DNA of 39,932 nucleotides from positions 1 through 39,932 of the forward strand of contig CAJBCV010000023.1 in assembly GCA_903951635.1 (NCBI GenBank), given 5' to 3'. Position numbers and translations under genes: made by a program. The notes under the pieces are model-generated. The model did not search any database and was not told the origin of the DNA. It was given only the letters and a program-made list of their open reading frames with translations. The first letter of the stretch is position 1; each line of letters begins with the position of its first letter. Below, piece by piece: positions 31,205-38,392 of this stretch. Source of the stretch: an uncultured Planctomycetaceae bacterium. GTDB taxonomy: Bacteria > Planctomycetota > Planctomycetia > Pirellulales > UBA1268.

Positions 31205-31863
31205 TGGCCACCGTCCATTTGATCGACGACGACGAATCGTTCCTCCGCAGCATGGAGCGAAGGCTCCGTGGCCATGGCTACGCCGTCGCCACCTACCCCT
31301 CGGTGGCCGATTTCCTCATGCGCCCCGACCCCGAATCGCCCGGCTGCGTCCTCACCGATCTGCAGATGCCGAAGCGAGACGGCTTCGATCTCCAAGAGAC
31401 GTTGGCGAAGTCGCCGAATCCGTTGCCGGTGGTGTTCGTGACCGGCAAGGGGGACATCCCCACGAGCGTCCGGGCGATGCGGGCAGGCGCCGAGGACTTC
31501 CTCACGAAGCGGGTTGCGATCGGCGATCTCGTCGCGGCGATCGAGCGGTCAATGCATCGTGATCTCCGCGATCGGGAATCGCGGAGCCGCCGCACGCAGG
31601 CGCGGGCGATGATCGCCAAGCTCACCGACCGCGAGTTACAGATGCTCCTCGGGATCGTGAAGGGGATGCCGAACAAGGAAATGGCCGTGGAGTACGGCCT
31701 TTCGGAACGGACCGTGAAGTATCACCGCACCGTCCTCACCCGGCGCCTCGACATCTACACCTCCGTCGATCTGACGCGCCTCGTCCAGGATGCCGGGATC
31801 TCCACCGAGGAGCTCACCGCCATGGCCGCCGCCGCCCCGCCGGGACCCCGGCAGGGGGAATGA
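31201..31863 (+). CDS. FixJ/NarL-type response regulator
   Basis: 220 residues. The receiver domain (residues about 4-120) has acidic pocket D9-D11 (HLIDDDESF), phosphoacceptor Asp53 (CVLTDLQMPKRDG) and switch Thr in VVFVTGKGD. The conserved Lys is in FLTKRV, where the usual Pro after Lys is Arg. The C-terminal LuxR-type HTH (about 140-200) reads KLTDRELQMLLGIVKGMPNK, then ERTVKYHRTVLTRRLDIYT, as in FixJ/TodT-type transcription regulators. The start overlaps the kinase stop (ATGA at 31201-31204), so all three genes form one operon and the regulator is the expected partner of both kinases. Target genes are not evident from the window. The spacing and overlap suggest tightly matched production of kinase and regulator. 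Confidence 0.9.
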   Translation: MMATVHLIDDDESFLRSMERRLRGHGYAVATYPSVADFLMRPDPESPGCVLTDLQMPKRDGFDLQETLAKSPNPLPVVFVTGKGDIPTSVRAMRAGAEDFLTKRVAIGDLVAAIERSMHRDLRDRESRSRRTQARAMIAKLTDRELQMLLGIVKGMPNKEMAVEYGLSERTVKYHRTVLTRRLDIYTSVDLTRLVQDAGISTEELTAMAAAAPPGPRQGE

Positions 31864-32106
31864 CCGGGGCGACCGGACCTCGTCTGGGCGGTCCGGGGCG
31901 ACGCGAAGTTCCGGCACCCCGTCTTTCGTCTCGATGGTGACAACGGTCGCCGGAGTCGCGGGCAACGGGGCAGCTGGCACGCTGGCCGCCGCCGTGAAGG
32001 TGGAGGAGGCCGCCGGAGCGTGAACGAGCATCGAGGCCAGGACGACGAGCCAGACGCGAAGGACGTCCCTCCGAGCCTCCCCGGAAAATCCCTCCCGGCG
32101 CGGCAT
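31636..32106 (-). CDS. Candidate small secreted protein coupled to pabA (uncertain)
   Basis: Minus-strand frame of 156 residues whose ATG (32106-32104) shares one base with the pabA stop, giving TGATG, the usual sign of coupled translation. The first about 80 residues lie outside other genes, have GC-rich third positions and include a signal-like core (VWLVVLASMLVHAPAASSTF) and an ordered-looking segment (ATVVTIETKDGVPELRVAP). The remaining half runs antisense across the response regulator gene and looks like shadow sequence. It may be a real short protein whose end was lost, a decayed gene, or chance. Not recognised as any family. Confidence 0.35.
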   Translation of the reverse strand: MPRREGFSGEARRDVLRVWLVVLASMLVHAPAASSTFTAAASVPAAPLPATPATVVTIETKDGVPELRVAPDRPDEVRSPRSFPLPGSRRGGGGHGGELLGGDPGILDEARQIDGGVDVEAPGEDGAVILHGPFRKAVLHGHFLVRHPLHDPEEHL

Positions 32107-32765
32107 CAAAACGTCACCACCCGTCCGTCGCCGGCCGGGGGCGGATCTCCCTCCGGGCCCGCTCCCTCGCTCTCCGGCAGCACGCGGGTGCGGGGAATGC
32201 CGGCGAGGTCGAGGAAGTTTGCAAGGATGGAGAAGCCGAACTCGGTGAGGATCGACTCGGGGTGGAACTGCACCCCGTAGAGACCTCCGGCCCGATCCTC
32301 GACGGCCATGATCGTTCCCTCGTCGTCGACCGCCGTGATCGAAAGTGCCGCCGGCAGCGACTCGCGCTCGATGACGAGCGAGTGATAGCGGGCCGCTCGA
32401 AAGGGGCTGGGGATCCCCGCGAAGAGATTGACGCCGTCGTGGTGCATCCGGCTCGTTCGTCCGTGGACCGGCTCGCGGGCGCGGACGATCCGCCCGCCGA
32501 GGGCCTGGCCGATCGCCTGATGCCCGAGGCACACGCCCAGGATCGGCACCCGCCCCCGGAAGGCCTGCACCGCCGCCAGCGAACATCCCGCCTCGAGCGG
32601 CGTGCAAGGGCCGGGGGAAATGACGATCCCCTGGGGGCCGAGACGCTCGAGATCGGCGATCGAGACGGCATGGCTGGGGAGGACGAGCGCCGGGCAGCCG
32701 AGGCGATGGAAGTAGCGGGCGAGGTTGAAGACGAAGCTGTCGCGGTTGTCGAGGACGACGATCAT
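32106..32765 (-). CDS. pabA: Aminodeoxychorismate/anthranilate synthase glutamine amidotransferase component
   Basis: 219-residue class I glutamine amidotransferase that supplies ammonia to the chorismate-using partner. N-terminal VVLDNRDSFVFNLARYFHRL; oxyanion region ISPGPCTPLEAG; nucleophile Cys in ILGVCLGHQAIGQALGG; catalytic His/Glu in GVQFHPESILTEFGF. PabA and TrpG cannot be told apart by this subunit alone. Adjacency to a PabB-type partner supports aminodeoxychorismate synthase. The start overlaps the pabB stop (ATGA, 32762-32765), so the two are co-translated. The C-terminal 25 residues are a Pro/Gly-rich tail. Amphibolic use for tryptophan synthesis remains possible, since no trpE-trpG pair is in the window. 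Confidence 0.88.
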   Translation of the reverse strand: MIVVLDNRDSFVFNLARYFHRLGCPALVLPSHAVSIADLERLGPQGIVISPGPCTPLEAGCSLAAVQAFRGRVPILGVCLGHQAIGQALGGRIVRAREPVHGRTSRMHHDGVNLFAGIPSPFRAARYHSLVIERESLPAALSITAVDDEGTIMAVEDRAGGLYGVQFHPESILTEFGFSILANFLDLAGIPRTRVLPESEGAGPEGDPPPAGDGRVVTF

Positions 32766-34300
32766 CGGTCGCCTCCGCCGATGACGTCGCGGCCGAGGGA
32801 GGCGAGCACGCGCAGCATCCCCTCCGCCTTGTGGAGGCTCTCGGCGTGCTCGGCGTGGGGGATGCTTGCCGCCGTGATCCCGCCTCCGGCGGAGAACGTC
32901 GTCTGCCCGTCGCCGGCCACGAACGTGCGGATGAGGAGATTGAAGTCGGCGCTCGAGTCGAGGCCGAGATAGCCGATCGACCCGCAGTAGGCCCCACGGG
33001 CCACCGGTTCGACGGCGGAGATGATCTCGCAGGCCCTGTGTTTCGGAGCGCCGGTCACGCTTCCGCCGGGAAGGGCGGCCAGGAGGGCATCGAGGGGGCC
33101 TGAGCGGGGGCGGAGACGGCCGGTGACGATCGAGACGAGATGCTGGACGGTCGCATAGCGCTCGCGGCGGCAGAGCGCCTCGACGCGGACGCTTTCGGGG
33201 GTGCAGACGCGCGAGAGGTCGTTGCGCACCAGATCCACGATCATCACGTTCTCGGCCCGATCCTTGGCGCTCTCCTCGAGATCGTCGCCGGCGAACAGGT
33301 CGGCCTCGGGGCTCGCGATCACCCGACGCGTGCCCTTGATCGGATGCATCCGCGCGACCCCGCGCGACACCGACAGCAAACGCTCCGGCGACATGCTCGT
33401 GATCCGCACCGGCCCGGCGTCGAAGCTCGCCGCGAACGGCGCCGGATTAATCTCCCGGGCGCGGAGGTGGAGGAGCGTCGGGTCGATCTCGCCGGCTACG
33501 GCGAGACGTTGCGCGAGGTTGACCTGAAAGATGTCGCCAGCCCGGACAAACTCGATCCCCCGCTCGACCATCTCCCGATAGCCCTCGGGGGCGTGGGTCG
33601 ATCCGACCCCGGCATGCCCGGGCAGAGGATGGCCGCCACCGTCGTGGAGCGGCCCTGGCGGGAGAGACGCCCGCGGCGATCGGCGCGAATCGTCGAGCCG
33701 TGCCAGGACCGCATCGATGCGGTCGGCGGCCCGGGCGCCGCGGGCCACCGGCCCCTTCGCCGGGATTCCCTGCGAGATCACCCAGCCCCGGCGGGCATCG
33801 TGATCGAAGGCGAAGACGACGTCGTAGAGATGGAGCGAGAGGAGCGGCACCGGGATGTCGGCGTGGGGCGGCGGCGCGACGTCGAGGAGGGCGAGGCCCG
33901 CTTCGTAACTGACAAGCCCCGCGATTCCCCCTTGGAAGGGAGGCAGGCCGGGGATCGTCGGCGTGGCCAAGTCGGCGAGGAGTCCACGGAGGCCGTCGAA
34001 GGCCTCGCGCACCACCGTGGCTGCGGCCGCGGTGTTCCCCGGCTCCGGGGCCGTCACGAGGAGCGAATGGACCGGATCACAGGCCACGAACGAAAACCGC
34101 CCCAGCCGCATGCCCGATGGGGTCGCTCCGTCGACGGCCTCGCCGTCGAGGATGGCGCTGTCGAGGAAGATGCGATGGGGCGCGGTGGCCAGCGCCGCGA
34201 AGATCTCGGCGGCCGTGACCTCGGCCGGCAACTCGGCGACGAGCGCCCCGGAGGGGGTTGCTCGACACCCGGAGAGGCGCAGCGGCAGGGAAAGGCTCAT
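32762..34300 (-). CDS. pabB: Aminodeoxychorismate synthase component I
   Basis: 512-residue chorismate-binding enzyme that aminates chorismate to 4-amino-4-deoxychorismate, the precursor of p-aminobenzoate. The N-terminal half (residues 1 to about 230) is the lid domain, with FQGGIAGLVSYEAGLALLDV. The chorismate domain has GDIFQVNLAQRLAVAGEIDP, the diagnostic HPIKGTRRV (Lys in place of the Ala of anthranilate synthase, supporting PabB), AENVMIVDLVRNDLSRVC, GGSVTGAPKHRACEIISAVE, and the terminal TTFSAGGGITAASIPHAEHA. A Pro/Gly-rich insertion of about 35 residues (around 235-275) sits between the two halves. No PabC lyase is next door. The operon order DHPS-like, pabB, pabA suggests that the pABA made here feeds H4MPT as well as, or instead of, folate. 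Confidence 0.92.
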   Translation of the reverse strand: MSLSLPLRLSGCRATPSGALVAELPAEVTAAEIFAALATAPHRIFLDSAILDGEAVDGATPSGMRLGRFSFVACDPVHSLLVTAPEPGNTAAAATVVREAFDGLRGLLADLATPTIPGLPPFQGGIAGLVSYEAGLALLDVAPPPHADIPVPLLSLHLYDVVFAFDHDARRGWVISQGIPAKGPVARGARAADRIDAVLARLDDSRRSPRASLPPGPLHDGGGHPLPGHAGVGSTHAPEGYREMVERGIEFVRAGDIFQVNLAQRLAVAGEIDPTLLHLRAREINPAPFAASFDAGPVRITSMSPERLLSVSRGVARMHPIKGTRRVIASPEADLFAGDDLEESAKDRAENVMIVDLVRNDLSRVCTPESVRVEALCRRERYATVQHLVSIVTGRLRPRSGPLDALLAALPGGSVTGAPKHRACEIISAVEPVARGAYCGSIGYLGLDSSADFNLLIRTFVAGDGQTTFSAGGGITAASIPHAEHAESLHKAEGMLRVLASLGRDVIGGGDR

Positions 34301-35763
34301 GGCGACTCCTCCTCCGAAAGCGGGTCGCGCTTCGGGAGATCGCCCACCACGGCTGGATCGGTGGCGCCGGCGACGCGGGCTGCGGCCCGCGACGGGCCGT
34401 GGGCGATCTCGGGGCGCGTCAGATGCCCCCAGTCGAGGGCCTGATCCTGGCGGTAGTCCTTGTCGAGGGAGAGAGCCGTGACGGCCTTGGCCATCTCGTA
34501 GCCGAGGTAGAAGGCGTGGGAGGGATCGACGTCGTCGCGGCCGGCCGCTGCGAGCGCCGCAAACACCTCGAACGGATCGGCCGAGGCAAGATGGAGATCG
34601 CGGCCGACGAGGTGAATCTCGCCACGCTCGGCAAAGATCCGGAAGTTGGGGTCGCGGATCGCGGCGGCGAGACGCTCGAGCGCGGCGTCGCCATGCGCCT
34701 GTGGCTTGCCGGCACGGAGCGTCACCAGCCTTGGTTCGACATGCTTGGGGAGGGAGCGCTTCGTGACGGCATGATGGACGAGCCGTCGCCCCAGATCGCA
34801 TTCCTTGACGCTACTCTTGGCCCAGTGGATCACCTCGGTGGTGAGGATCGACCCGATCCCCACTTCGGCGCAGAAGCCGAGGAGGCAGACGTTCATCCCG
34901 GCGGAATCGACGTCGGTGAGCTCGGTGAGATTGCCGATCCCCATCATCATCGCCGACTGGGGGTAGCGTTTGCGGATGTCGAGATAGCGGCCGAGGCTCG
35001 CGGCGAAGCCGAAGCCGATCGGCTCGAGGACCGGGTCGAGCCGGTGGGGAACGCGGTCGCGCTCGAGCCTACGAATCGTGGCATCGAAGCCTTCGAGCGT
35101 GGCGGGCACATCGGGAATCGCCACCACTTCGCAGCCCCAGTCGGCGGCAGCCACGGCATTCGAGGAGTTCACCGAGAGGACGAGCGTCGCTCCGGCCTTG
35201 ACTGCCGCGGCGACTTCGCGACGGTCGAAGCTGTCGATCGAGACGGTGTGCCCCTCGTCGACGAGGCGCTTCACGACGTCGGCCACGCCGCTCCAGCCCC
35301 CCTCCGGATCGCAGCCTAGGTCGATCCGGTCGGCGCCGTCGCCGCGCATCCGTCGGGCCTCGGCGAGGATCGCCTCGGGCGAGAGCCTGGGAGCATGGTT
35401 GATCTCGGCGATGATCTCGATCGAGTGGCTGCCATACTCGGCCAGATCGGCACGCTTTCGGCCGAAGTATTCGTCGAGCCGGCGGAGATCCTCCGGGCCC
35501 CGTTCGACGGGGGCAGGGCTCACCGCCCGGACGACGTCGAGCGGCCCGCTCACATTCCCGGGGAGGATCACCCGATCGGTTCCTTCCGGCACCCGGAGCC
35601 GCTTGGCGACCCAGGGCGTGGTCATGAGGGCGGCGACGGTGATGTTCATCACCTGAACGGTCGGGATGAAGCCGACCTGCGGCGCCAGCCGCTCGAGCAC
35701 CTCGCGCAGCGACGGCTCCGCGAGCCGGCCGGTGACGAAGTGGAGGCGGGGACGCTCGGACAT
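34297..35763 (-). CDS. Archaeal-type dihydropteroate synthase-like protein (H4MPT pathway)
   Basis: 488 residues. The N-terminal domain (1 to about 125, DUF6513-like) starts LHFVTGRLAEPSLREVLERL and reaches VQVMNITVAALMTTPWVAKR. The central domain (about 135-385) is pterin-binding-like: IIAEINHAPRLSPEAILAEA, GDGADRIDLGCDPEGG, HTVSIDSFDRREVAAAVKAG and ATLVLSVNSSN. This is the TIGR00284-type variant found with methanopterin genes, not bacterial FolP. The C-terminal domain (about 395-455) has GEIHLVGRDLHLASADPF and DPSHAFYLGYEMAKAVTALS. The reaction would join the pterin to the arylamine ribosyl phosphate made by beta-RFAP synthase; that assignment is inferred. The stop overlaps pabB as ATGA. 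The start ATG 35763 begins the conserved domain. Confidence 0.85.
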   Translation of the reverse strand: MSERPRLHFVTGRLAEPSLREVLERLAPQVGFIPTVQVMNITVAALMTTPWVAKRLRVPEGTDRVILPGNVSGPLDVVRAVSPAPVERGPEDLRRLDEYFGRKRADLAEYGSHSIEIIAEINHAPRLSPEAILAEARRMRGDGADRIDLGCDPEGGWSGVADVVKRLVDEGHTVSIDSFDRREVAAAVKAGATLVLSVNSSNAVAAADWGCEVVAIPDVPATLEGFDATIRRLERDRVPHRLDPVLEPIGFGFAASLGRYLDIRKRYPQSAMMMGIGNLTELTDVDSAGMNVCLLGFCAEVGIGSILTTEVIHWAKSSVKECDLGRRLVHHAVTKRSLPKHVEPRLVTLRAGKPQAHGDAALERLAAAIRDPNFRIFAERGEIHLVGRDLHLASADPFEVFAALAAAGRDDVDPSHAFYLGYEMAKAVTALSLDKDYRQDQALDWGHLTRPEIAHGPSRAAARVAGATDPAVVGDLPKRDPLSEEESP

Positions 35764-35945
35764 GGAGCGGCGTTCGGCAGGGGCGGTCACGGGAAGAGCA
35801 TCGGGGAAGGGGCGGACTCCGAGACAGTCTATCCGCACAGGCAGCGGAGGGGCCCTGGCCACTCCAGGCCTACGCCCCGCGGCCTCGCCGAGGTTATTCT
35901 CAGGGCCGGTCTTCGTCCGGAGGGTCGTCTGGGAAGGGGAATGCA

Positions 35946-36782
35946 ATGGGGGACTTGAAGCGGCGGTGGGTGGTCGCGTCGGTCGTTGGCGTGATCCTTT
36001 TGGGCGCCGCCGGCCTGGGAGGAATTGGGGCACGCCCTGCGGTGGCCCAGCAGGAGCCCGGTCTCGTGGCCAAGGGCGGCAATCCGGTCGATCGACGGCT
36101 CGCCGAGGTTCTCGAGGCCCACTCAGCCGAGCAGGGAAGGCTCGAGGCGCGCGTCCGTACCGCCAAAGAAAAGCTCCTCGCCGAGACGGTTTCCCGCCTC
36201 CAGGCCCTCCAGGACGAACACTGCCGCGCCGCCCGGCTCGACGAGGCGCTCGTCGTTCGGGAAGAGATCCGCCGCCTCCAACGCGAGGCTGCCGCGGGCG
36301 ACGCCAAGGCCTCCCCGCCGGCGATCGTGGCTCCCTCACCCCCCGACTCACTCTCCCGGCTGCAAGCCGAAACCGGCGCGGAGCATCGGTTCACGGTCAC
36401 CGGCTCCAATCGAGGGATCGCCTGGGGAACCGACGTCTACACGCTCGACTCCAATCTCTCCGTCGCGGCCGTCCACGCGGGGGTCCTGGCCGTCGGTGAG
36501 ACCGGTGTCGTGAAGGTGACGATCGTCGACTCGCCGGCGGAGCATGTCGGCTCGCACCGTCACGGCATCACGACGCACAGCTGGCCACGGTATCGGATGA
36601 GCTTTCGGGTCGAGCGAGTGGGCGCCGTGCCCGCGGTCCCACCGCTGCCCGCCCGTCCGCTGTCGCCGTACGACCGTGCCCCGCCGCCCCCGACTGCGGC
36701 CGCCGAGCCGAGTCCGGCGGAGGCGGAGCCGTCGGCCCCTGCGCCGATCGAGCGGGTGGCTCCGCGCCGGCCGTTTGACTGA
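35946..36782 (+). CDS. Secreted LCCL-domain protein
   Basis: 278 residues. A signal peptide (VVASVVGVILLGAAGLGGIG, residues about 8-27) precedes a coiled-coil-like helical stretch (about 50-115, with EARVRTAKEKLLAETVSRLQ). The LCCL domain follows at about 140-210: GIAWGTDVYTLDSNLSVAAV, HAGVLAVGETGVVKVTIVD, and a terminal SWPRYRMSFRVERV. The two disulfide Cys pairs of eukaryotic LCCL domains are absent, as is usual in bacterial versions. The C-terminus is Pro/Ala-rich. LCCL domains bind carbohydrate or lipid in animals; the bacterial role is unknown. ATG 35946 has a GGAAGGGG purine run close upstream. It diverges from the DHPS-like gene. Confidence 0.8.
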   Translation: MGDLKRRWVVASVVGVILLGAAGLGGIGARPAVAQQEPGLVAKGGNPVDRRLAEVLEAHSAEQGRLEARVRTAKEKLLAETVSRLQALQDEHCRAARLDEALVVREEIRRLQREAAAGDAKASPPAIVAPSPPDSLSRLQAETGAEHRFTVTGSNRGIAWGTDVYTLDSNLSVAAVHAGVLAVGETGVVKVTIVDSPAEHVGSHRHGITTHSWPRYRMSFRVERVGAVPAVPPLPARPLSPYDRAPPPPTAAAEPSPAEAEPSAPAPIERVAPRRPFD

Positions 36783-36889
36783 GTCTGCCGTGAGTCCCTG
36801 AGCCTCGTCGAGCAGGTGCCGTTGGGCTGCCGAGCAGCGCGACGGTAGATTTCTTTCCTTCACCGTTCCGACCCCCGAGGGCCTTTCCG

Positions 36890-37663
36890 ATGATCCGCCT
36901 CGTGCTTGCCAGTTTCTTCGTCTCGCTCCTCGGTATGGCCGTCGCCGCCGCCGCCGAGAAGGACACCCGGCTCTACGAGATGCGCGTCTACTGGGCAGCG
37001 CCTGGGAAGCTCGATGCCCTCCATGCCCGGTTCCGCGACCACACGACGAAGCTCTTCGAGAAGCACGGCATGACGAACGTCGGGTATTTCGTCCCGGTCG
37101 GCGACAACCCCGAGCGGAAACTCGTCTACTTCCTCGCCTATCCCGACCGGAAGGCCCGCGACGCCTCCTGGGCCGCCTTCGTGAACGATCCCGAGTGGAA
37201 GGCAGCCCACGCCGCTTCCGAGAAGGATGGCAAGCTCGTCGAGAAGGCGACCGAGACGTTCTTGACCACGACCGATTACTCTCCCGCGCTCGACACGAAG
37301 CCGGGGAAGGATGGGCGCGTCTTCGAACTGCGCACCTACACCTCGACGGCCGGCAATCTCCCCGGCCTCAACGCCCGCTTTCGCGATCACACCGTCAAGC
37401 TCTTCGCCAAGCACGGCATGACGAACCTCATCTACTGGAACCGGGCCGAGGGACAGCCGCACGCCGATCGGATGCTCGTCTACCTCCTCGGCCACGATTC
37501 GGTCGACGCCGCGAAGGCATCCTTCGACAGCTTCCGTCAGGACCCCGACTGGGTGACCGCCCGCAAGGCCTCCGAGGAGAAGGCCGGGGGCTCGCTCACC
37601 GAGGCGAAGGACGGCGTCCTCTCGGAGTTCCTCGTGCCCACCGACTACTCGACCTGGAAGTGA
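36890..37663 (+). CDS. Secreted protein with two NIPSNAP domains
   Basis: 257 residues with a signal peptide (RLVLASFFVSLLGMAVAAAA). Two NIPSNAP-family units follow: TRLYEMRVYWAAPGKLDALH with FEKHGMTNVGYFV, and RVFELRTYTSTAGNLPGLNA with FAKHGMTNLIYWN. Each is about 100 residues of ferredoxin-like alpha/beta fold. The family is common as secreted or cytosolic proteins in planctomycetes and has no firm enzymatic role. Length and order are normal for double-domain members. It is convergent with the ecotin gene, 25 bases apart. Confidence 0.88.
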   Translation: MIRLVLASFFVSLLGMAVAAAAEKDTRLYEMRVYWAAPGKLDALHARFRDHTTKLFEKHGMTNVGYFVPVGDNPERKLVYFLAYPDRKARDASWAAFVNDPEWKAAHAASEKDGKLVEKATETFLTTTDYSPALDTKPGKDGRVFELRTYTSTAGNLPGLNARFRDHTVKLFAKHGMTNLIYWNRAEGQPHADRMLVYLLGHDSVDAAKASFDSFRQDPDWVTARKASEEKAGGSLTEAKDGVLSEFLVPTDYSTWK

Positions 37664-37688
37664 CAACGGCCCGCCGGGGCTTGCCGGC

Positions 37689-38243
37689 TCAGCGCACCGC
37701 CGCCGGAACGGGCTCGCCCTCGGCACGCCAGACGCGAGAACGCACCTCCACGCCCTCCGGGGCGTAGACGACCAGCGGCAGGCGGCTGTTGTAGCGGACG
37801 AGCATCCGCGGCCCGGGGGCGAAGGCCTTCACGGTCGGTGTCCCTGGCGCGGGGGCGATCCGGGTCGAGAGCGGTGCCCCGAGGGCGTCGACCTCGAAAT
37901 AAGAGAAGCCCCAGCCGGGGATGTCGCGCTGGCGGAACTCGCCCCCGAAGCGGTAGGTGTTGACGCCGTCGGTGTCGATCGTCCGGCCGGCGATGATCTC
38001 GACTTTGACGTCGTCCTCCTCGTCGCGCTCCTTGCTCGGGAGGAGAATGACATGCCGGGTCTTGCCGGCCGCTGCTGCGGGGTAGGCTGCCTCCAGGTTC
38101 TTGATCGCCTCGGGATCGATCGCCCCGGTAGCGCCTGCCGGTTCGTCGGCCCGGCAGACGAGCCCGCTCCCCGAGAGGATGACCAGCGAAAGGATCAGGC
38201 AGGCACGGCGGCCGACGATCGAAGCCGGGGCGAAACGGGGCAT
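37689..38243 (-). CDS. Ecotin-family periplasmic serine protease inhibitor, Arg at predicted P1
   Basis: 184 residues with a signal peptide (RRACLILSLVILSGSGLVCR). The mature part aligns with E. coli ecotin along its whole length: AYPAAAAGKTRHVILLPSKE, VKVEIIAGRTIDTDGVNTYR, FGGEFRQRDIPGWGFSYFEV, LVRYNSRLPLVVYAPEGVEV and RVWRAEGEPVPAAVR. Ecotin forms a dimer that blocks trypsin-like serine proteases through an exposed loop. The loop here is LSTRIAPA, so the residue aligned with the E. coli P1 Met is Arg128. Both Cys of the loop-bracing disulfide are replaced (Gly and Pro). P1 Arg would favour trypsin-like targets. The target protease is unknown; it is the last gene before the H4MPT fusion and convergent with NIPSNAP. 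Confidence 0.88.
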   Translation of the reverse strand: MPRFAPASIVGRRACLILSLVILSGSGLVCRADEPAGATGAIDPEAIKNLEAAYPAAAAGKTRHVILLPSKERDEEDDVKVEIIAGRTIDTDGVNTYRFGGEFRQRDIPGWGFSYFEVDALGAPLSTRIAPAPGTPTVKAFAPGPRMLVRYNSRLPLVVYAPEGVEVRSRVWRAEGEPVPAAVR

Positions 38244-38378
38244 GGCTGGATTCCCAGGGGCGTTGGGTCGGGGGGAGGAACGGCTGAGGATGAACGCATT
38301 GATGCCAGCCCAGGGGGGCGGTTGTCAATCGTGGCGGCGACGGTGGAGGGGGGCCACGACCCCGATGGGCGGTCGGGC

Positions 38379-38384
38379 TACACT
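38379..38384 (+). promoter_or_regulatory. Candidate -10 element next to the DUF447-RFAP synthase start
   Basis: TACACT ends 8 bases before ATG 38393, and no Shine-Dalgarno is present. If used, the transcript would begin almost at the start codon and be leaderless. No clear -35 is visible. Confidence 0.3.
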
Positions 38385-38392
38385 TGCTCCCC

